Shown here in pieces: positions 1 through 5,572 of a DNA stretch of 5,572 bases. Position 1 is the stretch's first letter; the number at the start of each line of letters is the position of its first letter. Source of the DNA: Myxococcales bacterium (lineage in GTDB: Bacteria; Myxococcota; Polyangia; Fen-1088); assembly GCA_003155465.1 (NCBI GenBank), contig PMCR01000438.1:2046-7617 (forward strand), in the 5' to 3' direction. The translations under genes were made by a program, and so were the position numbers. The notes beneath the pieces are model-generated. The model saw only the letters and a program-made list of their open reading frames with translations, was not told the DNA's origin and did not search any database.

Positions 1-342
1 GCCGAAGTGGTTGAGCCCCCACTTGTACATCATGAGCGCCGGGGCAGCCCCGAAGGTGATGACGTCGGCCAGCGAGTCGAGGTCGCGGCCGAGATCGGTC
101 TGGGTTTTGGTCAGGCGCGCCACCCGACCGTCGAATGTGTCGAAAAGCAGGCCGAAACAGATGGCCAGGGCTGCCAGGTAGAGGTTCGCCTCACTGTCGC
201 CCGAGGCAGACAGGGCCAGCGACGCAAATCCGCTCAGAACGCAGGACAGCGTGAAAAGGTTCGGAAGGACGTAGTAGGTCTTCCGGAAATCCACCAACCG
301 AGGATACCATGCGGTCGTGCGCTTTTTGCGATCCTTACTCAC
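1..342 (-). CDS. pssA: CDP-diacylglycerol-serine O-phosphatidyltransferase, N-terminal part (cut by window edge)
   Basis: Integral membrane enzyme that joins CDP-diacylglycerol and L-serine to give phosphatidylserine, the precursor of phosphatidylethanolamine. Seen: 114 codons on the minus strand, open to the left edge. The complete CDP-alcohol phosphatidyltransferase signature is present: D68-x2-D71-G72-x2-A75-R76-x8-G85-x3-D89-x3-D93, whose Asp residues bind the metal and CDP. It is followed by SLADVITFGAAPA, typical of the Bacillus-type (type II) PssA. The LPNLFTL stretch (residues 26-32) opens the first membrane helix as in PssA proteins, after a basic N-terminus. The start chosen is GTG at 342, with GGGGA four bases upstream. 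GTG at 294 is a possible later start but has no visible ribosome binding site. Known members are roughly 240-280 residues, so less than half is seen. The 5' end overlaps the divergent acyltransferase gene by 26 bases. A related CDP-alcohol transferase cannot be fully excluded, but PssA fits best. Confidence 0.87.
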   Translation of the reverse strand, partial: MSKDRKKRTTAWYPRLVDFRKTYYVLPNLFTLSCVLSGFASLALSASGDSEANLYLAALAICFGLLFDTFDGRVARLTKTQTDLGRDLDSLADVITFGAAPALMMYKWGLNHFG

Positions 343-1039
343 GATTCCCCAAGTGGCGATCGTGACCTTGTTCGGTAGCCTGATGGGGCTGCTGATGCGC
401 CTGCGCGACCCCAGCGGCGACTGGGTGCTCGATCTGACGCGCTGGTGGTCAGGGTGGGTGACCCGTTTCGCAGGTGTGCGCATCACCGTGGACAACCGGG
501 CCAACCTCGACCCCCAGCAGCCCTACGTGTTCATGGCCAACCATGCCTCGACGATTGACATATGGGCTCTCCTCCTGGGGATTCCGCGCCGGGTGCGCAT
601 GATCGCCAAGAAGGAGCTGGCGCGCATTCCGTTTCTTGGCTGGGTAATGTGGGCGGGCCGCTTCATTTTCATCGACCGGCAGAATGCGGCGGCGGCTCGA
701 CGAAGCATCGACGAGGCCGGCCGGCGCATCCGGGGCGGCGACTCGGTAGTGATCTTCCCCGAAGGCACGCGCACACGCGACGGGCAGTTGGGACCCTTCA
801 AGAAGGGCGGATTCCACCTGGCCATGGAGGCAGGGGTTCCCATCGTGCCCATCGCCCTGCGTGGCACCCGCGCGCTGATGCCAAGGGGCAGCCTGCGCGT
901 GAAGAGCGGCGAGGTGTTCGTCACCATCGGCCCCCCCATTTCCACCAGCGGCCTCACCATCGACGACCGGCCCGCGCTCATCGAGCGCGTGCGCGACGCC
1001 ATCGCCGCCATGGCCGCGGAACCCAGCGGGCAATCGTAG
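317..1039 (+). CDS. plsC: 1-acyl-sn-glycerol-3-phosphate acyltransferase (PlsC/LPLAT family)
   Basis: Transfers an acyl group to the sn-2 position of lysophosphatidic acid to make phosphatidic acid, at the cytoplasmic face of the inner membrane. The 240-residue length is normal for bacterial PlsC. Seen: a hydrophobic N-terminal segment (about residues 6-28), then the four acyltransferase blocks in order: NHASTID (N75-D81, catalytic His76 and Asp81), GRFIFIDR (114-121), FPEGTR (147-152, glycerol-phosphate binding) and VPIVPIAL (174-181). The end is a short Ala-rich helix, with stop TAG at 1037. The start chosen is GTG 317, because it gives the usual basic-hydrophobic N-terminus; a GAGG lies about 13 bases upstream, which is far. 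In-frame GTG codons at 353 and 362 are alternatives and would remove the overlap with the divergent pssA-like gene. The product feeds CDP-diacylglycerol synthesis, so the pair act in one pathway. The family is certain; exact acyl and lysolipid specificity cannot be read from sequence. Confidence 0.92.
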   Translation: MRFLRSLLTIPQVAIVTLFGSLMGLLMRLRDPSGDWVLDLTRWWSGWVTRFAGVRITVDNRANLDPQQPYVFMANHASTIDIWALLLGIPRRVRMIAKKELARIPFLGWVMWAGRFIFIDRQNAAAARRSIDEAGRRIRGGDSVVIFPEGTRTRDGQLGPFKKGGFHLAMEAGVPIVPIALRGTRALMPRGSLRVKSGEVFVTIGPPISTSGLTIDDRPALIERVRDAIAAMAAEPSGQS

Positions 1040-1139
1040 GGGCGACCTGCGGTCACGCCCTCGCCAACGGGACCACGGCTACGGGCGATAGGCGCGCACA
1101 TTGGTCGCGTGGTGATAGAAGGTGACGCCAGCGTTCGAT

Positions 1140-1145
1140 GGTGAG
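1140..1145 (+). promoter_or_regulatory. Ribosome binding site that sets the lipoprotein start
   Basis: GGTGAG lies six bases before ATG 1152. The earlier in-frame GTG at 1122 has its purine run directly against the start codon and would add ten residues ahead of the signal peptide. The spacing and the signal-peptide position both favour 1152. Confidence 0.55.
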
Positions 1146-1151
1146 CTTCCA

Positions 1152-3707
1152 ATGATGGCCCTTTCCCGTTTCGGTCTTGCAGTCGCTCTCCTGTCTTTCG
1201 GGCTGTTGCTTTGCGCTGGCTGCAATCGCAACAGCAACAAACGCGACACCGGCATTATTCCTGATGCGCAGGCGCCCGTCATGGCGATGGACGCGGCTGT
1301 GGATGTCGCCACCGACCGTCCGCCGGATTTCGCGATGGACGCGGCAGGCGGCAAGGACGCATTTTCTGCGACGGGAGGAGCGGGTGGTGCAGACGCATTC
1401 TCGGGTACGGGTGGCGCGATCGGGACTGATGGAGGCACGGCAGCCGCCGATGCTCGAACCGTGACGGGGGACACGCCAGGCGCCGATACGCCGCCTGATG
1501 TTCCGGTTGGCGGGAGCGGAGGAACGGGCGGCACGATGGCCACGGGCGGGATGACAGGTACCGGCGGCAGCACGGCCGGAGCCGGAGCGGGTGGCGTCCC
1601 GACTACGGGCGGGACCAGGACAACCGGCGGAACCGCAGCGAGCGGTGGGACCAGCGGTAGCGGTGGTGTTTCGGCGGTCAACGGATCGCGACCAAGCTGT
1701 GTCGGCCTTCCCGCAACCTGCGGGCCGTCGGGGAACGAGAGCTGCTGCACGGATTTGCTGGTCCCGGGCGGGAATTTCTACCGGACGGACCTCGTTTCGA
1801 CCTATCCGCCAAACAGTTTTCCGGCGACCGTGGCTGACTTCTACCTCGACAAGTACGAGATCACGGTGGGCCGCTTCCGGCAGTTTGTGGATGCTGGCAA
1901 GGGAACGCAGGCCAGCCCGCCCGTGTCTGGCGCGGGTGCCAATTTACGGATTGAGGGCTCGGGCTGGGACTCGGCGTGGAACGCGTCTCTGGCTAAGGAC
2001 ATGGACGCGCTGAACGCCGCGCTGAAAGGCTCTCCGACCTATTGTACTTGGACCGACACCGCAGGAAGCAACGAGAGCCGGCCGCTGAACTGCCTCGACT
2101 GGTACACGGCGTTTGCCTTCTGTGAGTGGGATGGGGCACGGCTGGCGACCGAGGCCGAGTGGGGCTACGCGGCTGCGGGAGGAGACGAGCAGCGGAAGTA
2201 CCCGTGGGGGAGCGCGGCACCAGATCCCAGCAAGGCGAGCTACTACCCAGACTCAACACAAAAGTGCATGGGTGATGGCGTAGCTGGGTGCTCGATGGCG
2301 GATTTCATCGTGGTGGGCTCAAAGCCCGCGGGAAATGGCCGCTGGGGTCACGCTGATCTGGCCGGGAACGTGGAGGAGTGGACGCTCGACGGGCACGCGG
2401 CATACCCAAATCCAACCTACCCATATCAATGCAACAATTGCGCTAATATCTCGGTCGTCTCCGAACGGATGTTGCGGGGCGGCAGCTTTAGAAGCGACGC
2501 CTCTGGCCTCGTGTCTGACGCCCGCGGCGGATCCAATCCCGTGCGCCACGACATCGACTTCGGGGCTCGTTGCGCCAGAAACGCCGGCGCCGTCAACAAG
2601 GCGGCCGGGGCCGATTGTACCGCGAGTGCGGAATGTGAAACGGGACTGGCCTGTCTGGACGGAGTGTGTTGTAAGCAGTCGAGCTGTCCGGTTTGCCGGA
2701 ATTGCGGCGGGGATGGCACGTGCAGCATCACGGTTTCCAGCACCGACGACACGAGCGGCCTGAGTTGCATGGGCAACGACACCTGCGACGCTGCGGGTGC
2801 GTGCAAGAAGAAGAATGGCCAGGGCTGCGCCGCCCCTGGCGAATGCGCCTCGGGCAATTGCAACAGCAGCGGCGTGTGCGCCGCGCTGAGATGCCCAGGC
2901 CTTGCCGCGACCTGCGGGCCGTCGGGGAATGGGGACTGTTGCGCGAGCCTGGCGGTTTCTGGAGGAACATTCTATGAGGGCTACGATGGTGTCACCTACA
3001 CGGACATGAGCCGCCCGGCGACCGTGGCTGACTTCTACCTCGACACGTACGAGATCACGGTGGGCCGGTTCCGACAGTTCGTGGAGGCAGGCGTAGGAAC
3101 GCAGCTGAGTCCGCCCGCGTCGGGTGCGGGCGCCCATCCGCTGATCAATGGCTCTGGCTGGGATTCGAACTGGAACACCAGACTTCCCGCAGACACGGCC
3201 GCGCTGAAGGCTAGGATGAAGTGTCTATCTGATCTTCAGACCTGGACCGACATTGCGGGGGGCAATGAAAGCCGGCCGCAGAACTGCCTCGATTGGTACA
3301 CGGCGTTCGCCTTCTGTGTGTGGGACGGTGGCAGGCTGCCGACCGAGTCCGAGTGGAATTACGTTGCATCAGGAGGAAGCGAGCAGCGGGAGTACCCGTG
3401 GGGGAGCGGCGTCGATTACAGCAAAGCGAGCTACAACGCCATGGGTGATGGAGATCCCGTCCTCGAACTGACCGACCTGCTAGTGGTGGGCTCGAAGCCC
3501 GCGGGAAACGGCAAATGGGGTCACGCCGACCTAGCCGGAAACGTGGACGAGTGGACCCTGACCGGCGACCAAAACGGCCGGGTGATCCGAGGCGGCGACT
3601 TCATCGGCAGCGACTCGGACTCCCTCCGGTCGGTCGGGCGCAGCGTGCACGTACCGTCGTTCTCCTACGAAGGCTTCGGGGTCCGTTGCGCCAGGACCAG
3701 TCTGTAG
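1152..3707 (+). CDS. Predicted lipoprotein with two FGE-sulfatase-like (SUMF1/EgtB/PvdO-type) domains and a Cys-rich hinge
   Basis: 851 residues from ATG 1152. Order seen: signal peptide (hydrophobic residues about 7-22) ending at Cys24 in LLLCAGC, a loose lipobox; an Asp/Ala- then Gly/Thr/Ser-rich tether (about 30-180, densest 120-178); FGE-like domain A (about 204-476); a Cys-rich hinge (about 485-577) with EC, GVCC, CPVC and GVC spacings like the small secreted Cys modules of Myxococcota; FGE-like domain B (about 602-851). Domain A carries RLATEAEW (330-337), YPWG (350-353), GNVEEW (405-410), RGGSF (442-446) and ends in ARCAR. Domain B carries RLPTESEW (728-735), YPWG (748-751), GNVDEW (796-801), RGGDF (813-817) and VRCAR. 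Both lack the catalytic Cys pair of true FGE: the aligned residues are Ser448/Leu453 and Gly819/Ser824. Formylglycine formation is therefore unlikely; a binding or structural role outside the inner membrane is inferred. The ligand is unknown. The gene stands alone, 112 bases after plsC and 283 bases before a kinase gene. Automated pipelines would probably call it an FGE-family protein. Confidence 0.85.
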   Translation: MMALSRFGLAVALLSFGLLLCAGCNRNSNKRDTGIIPDAQAPVMAMDAAVDVATDRPPDFAMDAAGGKDAFSATGGAGGADAFSGTGGAIGTDGGTAAADARTVTGDTPGADTPPDVPVGGSGGTGGTMATGGMTGTGGSTAGAGAGGVPTTGGTRTTGGTAASGGTSGSGGVSAVNGSRPSCVGLPATCGPSGNESCCTDLLVPGGNFYRTDLVSTYPPNSFPATVADFYLDKYEITVGRFRQFVDAGKGTQASPPVSGAGANLRIEGSGWDSAWNASLAKDMDALNAALKGSPTYCTWTDTAGSNESRPLNCLDWYTAFAFCEWDGARLATEAEWGYAAAGGDEQRKYPWGSAAPDPSKASYYPDSTQKCMGDGVAGCSMADFIVVGSKPAGNGRWGHADLAGNVEEWTLDGHAAYPNPTYPYQCNNCANISVVSERMLRGGSFRSDASGLVSDARGGSNPVRHDIDFGARCARNAGAVNKAAGADCTASAECETGLACLDGVCCKQSSCPVCRNCGGDGTCSITVSSTDDTSGLSCMGNDTCDAAGACKKKNGQGCAAPGECASGNCNSSGVCAALRCPGLAATCGPSGNGDCCASLAVSGGTFYEGYDGVTYTDMSRPATVADFYLDTYEITVGRFRQFVEAGVGTQLSPPASGAGAHPLINGSGWDSNWNTRLPADTAALKARMKCLSDLQTWTDIAGGNESRPQNCLDWYTAFAFCVWDGGRLPTESEWNYVASGGSEQREYPWGSGVDYSKASYNAMGDGDPVLELTDLLVVGSKPAGNGKWGHADLAGNVDEWTLTGDQNGRVIRGGDFIGSDSDSLRSVGRSVHVPSFSYEGFGVRCARTSL
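1716..2579 (+). repeat. Internal duplication, copy A (FGE-like domain A)
   Basis: This segment aligns with 2910-3696. The offset is exactly 1194 bases (398 codons) at 1716, 1821, 2091 and 2201, so there is no net gap across about 500 bases. It drops to 1173 by 2311, meaning copy A has seven extra codons around 2215-2310. Copy A also has an extra loop at about 2392-2460 containing a CNNC motif (Cys427, Cys430). The best block, 1821-1873, has 52 of 53 bases identical to copy B. Confidence 0.9.
2910..3696 (+). repeat. Internal duplication, copy B (FGE-like domain B)
   Basis: Partner of 1716-2579. Near-identical stretches are 2910-2929, 3015-3067, 3279-3328 and 3395-3408. Copy B is shorter because it lacks the seven-codon insert and the CNNC loop of copy A. 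Its C-terminal part after GNVDEW has diverged most. Confidence 0.9.
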
Positions 3708-3753
3708 CTTGTGGTTCGAGGTTCGTGTTCAACGCGACCACCGCAGCCCTTGT

Positions 3754-3850
3754 CGGTCGGACAGCTAGAGCACGACGGTCGAGGACGACTGGCGTCACGG
3801 TCGGAGATCCATCGGCCAATCCTCTTCGAAAACAGGGACGGTCGCGACCG
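3754..3850. repeat. Four CGGTCG direct repeats ending in a 12-base palindrome
   Basis: CGGTCG starts at 3754, 3776, 3798 and 3839. The first three are exactly 22 bases apart, about two helical turns, and the fourth is 41 bases on. The last three are preceded by A. The fourth forms the left half of CGGTCGCGACCG (3839-3850), a perfect palindrome. The array lies upstream of the possible kinase promoter, as expected for an activator or repressor site. A GC-rich hexamer can recur by chance, and similar strings occur in nearby coding DNA (around 3625), so the regulatory role is inference. Confidence 0.35.
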
Positions 3851-3864
3851 CAGCGGCAGAGACG

Positions 3865-3893
3865 TATTCAATAGTCAGGCACCGGGCTATACT
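3865..3893 (+). promoter_or_regulatory. Possible sigma70-like promoter for the kinase operon
   Basis: TATACT at 3888-3893 matches five of six bases of the -10 consensus. Seventeen bases upstream, TATTCA at 3865-3870 matches only three of six of the -35 consensus. The patch is AT-richer than its surroundings. It would give a leader of roughly 90 bases before the kinase start. Confidence 0.35.
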
Positions 3894-3977
3894 CTCGACG
3901 CCAAATGTTATCCAGGGGAAGGTCCGCCGTCCCAGTCGCTGAGGCACGGCCGTTTTCTGCCCGCGCCCTGGCCGACC

Positions 3978-3983
3978 AAGGAG
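3978..3983 (+). promoter_or_regulatory. Ribosome binding site of the kinase gene
   Basis: AAGGAG, seven bases before GTG 3991, is a near-ideal Shine-Dalgarno sequence and fixes this GTG as the kinase start. Confidence 0.8.
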
Positions 3984-3990
3984 CCTCGCA

Positions 3991-5394
3991 GTGAGTCCAG
4001 GCGGGCAATCGGCGCAAGCCTTGATTGGGACCGTGCTCGAGGGCGCGTATCGCATCGAGAGACTGGTTGGCGAGGGAGGCATGGGCGTGGTGTACGAGGC
4101 GACGCACCTGCGCCTGGGCGCGCGCGTGGCGGTCAAGGTGATGGCGCGCGACTTGGCCGCGGATTCCGAAGCCATGGCGCGTTTTCATCGCGAGGCCATG
4201 GTCACGAGCGGGCTCGGCCACCCGCACATCGTGAAAGTTCTCGACTTCAGCACCACGCCGACCGGCGAGCCTTTTCTGGCCATGGAGTTTCTCGAGGGCG
4301 AGGATCTCGAACGTCGTTTGCGCCGCGCTGGCCGCTTGCCCATCGCGGAGGTGGCCCACATCATCAAGCAGGTTGCATCGGCCCTGGCCGCCACCCACGC
4401 CAAGGCCATCGTTCACCGCGACCTCAAGCCCGGCAACATCTACCTGCTCGCGGCTGCGGGCGAAACCGACTTCGTCAAGGTACTCGATTTCGGCATCAGC
4501 AAGGTGCGTTCAGCCTCCACCAAGATCACACGGACGTCTTCGGTCATGGGCACGCCAAACTATATGTCGCCCGAGCAGGCCAAAGGCCACGTCGAAGACA
4601 TCGACGAACGCACCGACCAGTGGGCCCTGGCCGTAATCGCCTGGGAATGCCTGTTGGGCGAAGGTCCCTTTGTCGGCGAGAATGTCCCGTCCATCCTCTT
4701 TCAAGTCGTGCACGAGGCGCCGGCCGCGCTGGTGCCGAAGGTGGCAGGCCTTCCGACCCGGGTCGAGGACGTGCTCCTGCGCGCGCTGGCCAAGAACAAG
4801 AGTGACCGCTTCGCGAGCGTGAACGAGTTTGCGGCTGCGCTGGAGGCCGCCAGTGCCACGGCTGTGTCGGCTGTCGTCGGGCGCCCACAGCTCCCTGCTC
4901 GGATCGCGCAATTGCCCGACGCTGCGCGAACCGCGCGATTGCCCGACGTTGCGCCTTCCAAGCCAACCACGTTCACGCAGAGCGCGGGTGAGCTGGACGA
5001 CACGCTCGCTGTCCCACGATCGTGGCCGAAATGGATCTTGGCCATTGGTGCTGTTCTGGTCCTGCTGCTGGGCGCATTCTTGCTGTTCCGTCCAGGACCG
5101 GCCCCACAACCGGTCGTTGCCAGCCCACCGCCGGTTGCTCCGGCGCCGCCGGTTCCGGTTGCGCCGGCACCTTTGCCCCAGGCGGAACCGCCAGCCGCGG
5201 TCGCGCCCAGCGGGCAGCAAACCAAGCCCGAATTGCCGCCGGCGTTGTCTGAACCCAAGGCCGAAAATTCCCAGCGGGCGCGAGAGCCAAAGCGGGCTGG
5301 GGATCTTCCCGATGGCGTGATCCGGCGGAACAAGAAACGGCAGCCGACCAAGAAACCCAGCGAGGAGAGCCAGGACATATGGCGCGTCGAATAG
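3991..5394 (+). CDS. PknB-like transmembrane Ser/Thr protein kinase
   Basis: 467 residues. Phosphorylates Ser/Thr of target proteins; the kinase domain is cytoplasmic. Seen: Gly-rich loop GEGGMG (27-32), ATP-anchoring Lys49 in VAVK, helix-C Glu68, catalytic HRDLKPGN (142-149, Asp144), DFG (166-168), activation loop with Thr180 and Thr182, GTPNYMSPE (187-195), DQW (209-211) and Arg273 closing the fold. By alignment, Thr180 and Thr182 correspond to the autophosphorylated Thr171 and Thr173 of Mycobacterium tuberculosis PknB. All key residues are present, so activity is expected. A juxtamembrane region (285-345) holds a 9-residue tandem repeat. One transmembrane helix (about 349-366) follows, then a Pro/Ala/Val-rich segment (367-407) and a basic tail. 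No PASTA or other known sensor domain is seen outside. It overlaps the downstream TPR-like gene by 16 bases, suggesting a shared transcript. The substrate is unknown; the neighbouring TPR protein is a candidate partner by position only, and would lie on the other side of the membrane if exported. Confidence 0.95.
   Translation: MSPGGQSAQALIGTVLEGAYRIERLVGEGGMGVVYEATHLRLGARVAVKVMARDLAADSEAMARFHREAMVTSGLGHPHIVKVLDFSTTPTGEPFLAMEFLEGEDLERRLRRAGRLPIAEVAHIIKQVASALAATHAKAIVHRDLKPGNIYLLAAAGETDFVKVLDFGISKVRSASTKITRTSSVMGTPNYMSPEQAKGHVEDIDERTDQWALAVIAWECLLGEGPFVGENVPSILFQVVHEAPAALVPKVAGLPTRVEDVLLRALAKNKSDRFASVNEFAAALEAASATAVSAVVGRPQLPARIAQLPDAARTARLPDVAPSKPTTFTQSAGELDDTLAVPRSWPKWILAIGAVLVLLLGAFLLFRPGPAPQPVVASPPPVAPAPPVPVAPAPLPQAEPPAAVAPSGQQTKPELPPALSEPKAENSQRAREPKRAGDLPDGVIRRNKKRQPTKKPSEESQDIWRVE
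4906..4959 (+). repeat. 27-base tandem duplication in the kinase juxtamembrane region
   Basis: Units 4906-4932 and 4933-4959 encode AQLPDAART and ARLPDVAPS (residues 306-323). They are in frame, with a few mismatches, mostly at the 3' end of the unit. The repeat lengthens the flexible linker between kinase domain and membrane helix. A looser QLP at residue 300 may be a remnant of an older unit. Confidence 0.75.
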
Positions 5395-5572
5395 TTCTGT
5401 TTCTGGTCATCACATCGTTTTCCGTCGTTGGTGCGAATCTGTCTCAGCTTGAGAGGACCGCCCTGGCTGCTGGACTGGACCAGAAAGGCAAGGCCGACGC
5501 CAAGGAGGCAACCCGACTTTTCAAGCAGGGCCAGTACGAAGAGGCGGCACAGATCTTCGCCAGGCTCAGCGT
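5379..5572 (+). CDS. Secreted TPR-like protein, N-terminal part (cut by window edge)
   Basis: The frame from ATG 5379 stays open to the right edge: 64 full codons and two bases. Seen: MARR followed by a hydrophobic stretch (about residues 5-18), with a likely signal peptidase cleavage near VGA-N (after Ala19). The mature part begins with a charged Lys/Asp/Ala-rich stretch (33-44), then an amphipathic helix pair (about 40-64) with LFKQGQYEEAAQIF. This matches the A-helix, turn and B-helix pattern of a tetratricopeptide repeat (G51, Y53, A56/A57). TPRs mediate protein-protein contacts; an exported location is inferred. The start overlaps the kinase stop by 16 bases, with GAGGAG at 5362-5367 and AGGA at 5372-5375 as possible ribosome binding sites, so translational coupling is likely. 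The rest of the protein is outside the window, so domain count and family remain open. Confidence 0.75.
   Translation, partial: MARRIVLFLVITSFSVVGANLSQLERTALAAGLDQKGKADAKEATRLFKQGQYEEAAQIFARLS

Larger units (their letters stand above)
3708..3990. other. Intergenic region before the kinase gene
   Basis: 283 bases between the lipoprotein stop and the kinase start. Open frames crossing it run into the kinase in the wrong frame or lie antisense, and none has a convincing start or protein-like composition. No strong hairpin with a T-run is visible after 3707, so the end of the lipoprotein transcript is not marked by a clear intrinsic terminator. The region contains the CGGTCG array, a 12-base palindrome, a possible promoter and the kinase ribosome binding site, listed separately. 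Confidence 0.7.

Noticed and set aside
1122..1151. Upstream GTG start for the lipoprotein
   Set aside because: It would place ten polar residues before the signal peptide and has its purine run too close to the start codon. ATG 1152 has a well-placed GGTGAG.
1040..1151. Possible terminator or promoter between plsC and the lipoprotein gene
   Set aside because: Only a weak CGCCC/GGGCG pairing with a long loop and no T-run is visible, and no convincing -35/-10 pair could be placed.
1079..1750. Pro/Val-rich 223-codon open frame on the minus strand
   Set aside because: It is the antisense shadow of the Gly/Thr-rich tether: GGN and ACN repeats read backwards give Pro and Val. It has no domain-like pattern.
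2319..3137. 272-codon open frame on the minus strand
   Set aside because: It lies antisense to the FGE-like domains, where domain motifs on the plus strand are clear. Its composition is Ala/Arg-rich, as expected from GC-rich shadow frames.
1716..3696. Diversity-generating retroelement target (FGE/C-type-lectin fold with two similar copies)
   Set aside because: There is no reverse transcriptase or template repeat in the window, and differences between the copies are not concentrated at adenine positions of one variable region.
3711..4805. Long plus-strand open frame covering the intergenic gap and most of the kinase
   Set aside because: Its sequence is Arg/Gly/His-rich with no motifs, and it is out of frame with the kinase, which has every catalytic motif and a strong ribosome binding site.

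Overview
The window looks like chromosomal DNA from a high-GC member of the Myxococcota, possibly of the Polyangia type. This is an inference from gene content: a secreted lipoprotein with a long Gly/Thr/Ser-rich tether, formylglycine-generating-enzyme (FGE)-like domains and small Cys-rich modules, next to a one-pass membrane Ser/Thr kinase with a Pro/Ala-rich tail. GTG starts are common. There are no RNA genes, insertion sequences or CRISPR arrays.

Layout. Positions 1-342 (minus strand) hold the N-terminal part of a PssA-type CDP-diacylglycerol-serine O-phosphatidyltransferase that runs off the left edge. Diverging from it, with overlapping 5' ends, is a complete PlsC-type 1-acyl-glycerol-3-phosphate acyltransferase (317-1039). 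These two form a phospholipid-synthesis pair: PlsC makes phosphatidic acid, the precursor of CDP-diacylglycerol, and PssA uses CDP-diacylglycerol. After a 112-base gap comes a large predicted lipoprotein (1152-3707): signal peptide, Gly/Thr-rich tether, FGE-like domain A, Cys-rich hinge, FGE-like domain B. Domains A and B are an internal duplication with a constant 1194-base offset over most of its length, including a 53-base block with one mismatch. Neither copy has the catalytic Cys pair of true FGE, so both are probably structural or binding modules.

The 283-base gap at 3708-3990 has no convincing gene. It carries four CGGTCG motifs, three of them exactly 22 bases apart, the last lying inside a 12-base perfect palindrome, followed by a possible sigma70-like promoter and a strong Shine-Dalgarno sequence. 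Then comes a PknB-like Ser/Thr kinase (3991-5394) with all catalytic motifs, one transmembrane helix and a Pro/Ala-rich extracytoplasmic tail. A secreted TPR-like protein (5379 to the right edge) starts inside the last codons of the kinase with a 16-base overlap, so the two are probably translated together as a signalling operon.

No complete new system is demonstrated. The points most worth a second look are the two-headed pseudo-FGE lipoprotein, the evenly spaced repeat array before the kinase, and the overlapping divergent starts of the two lipid genes.
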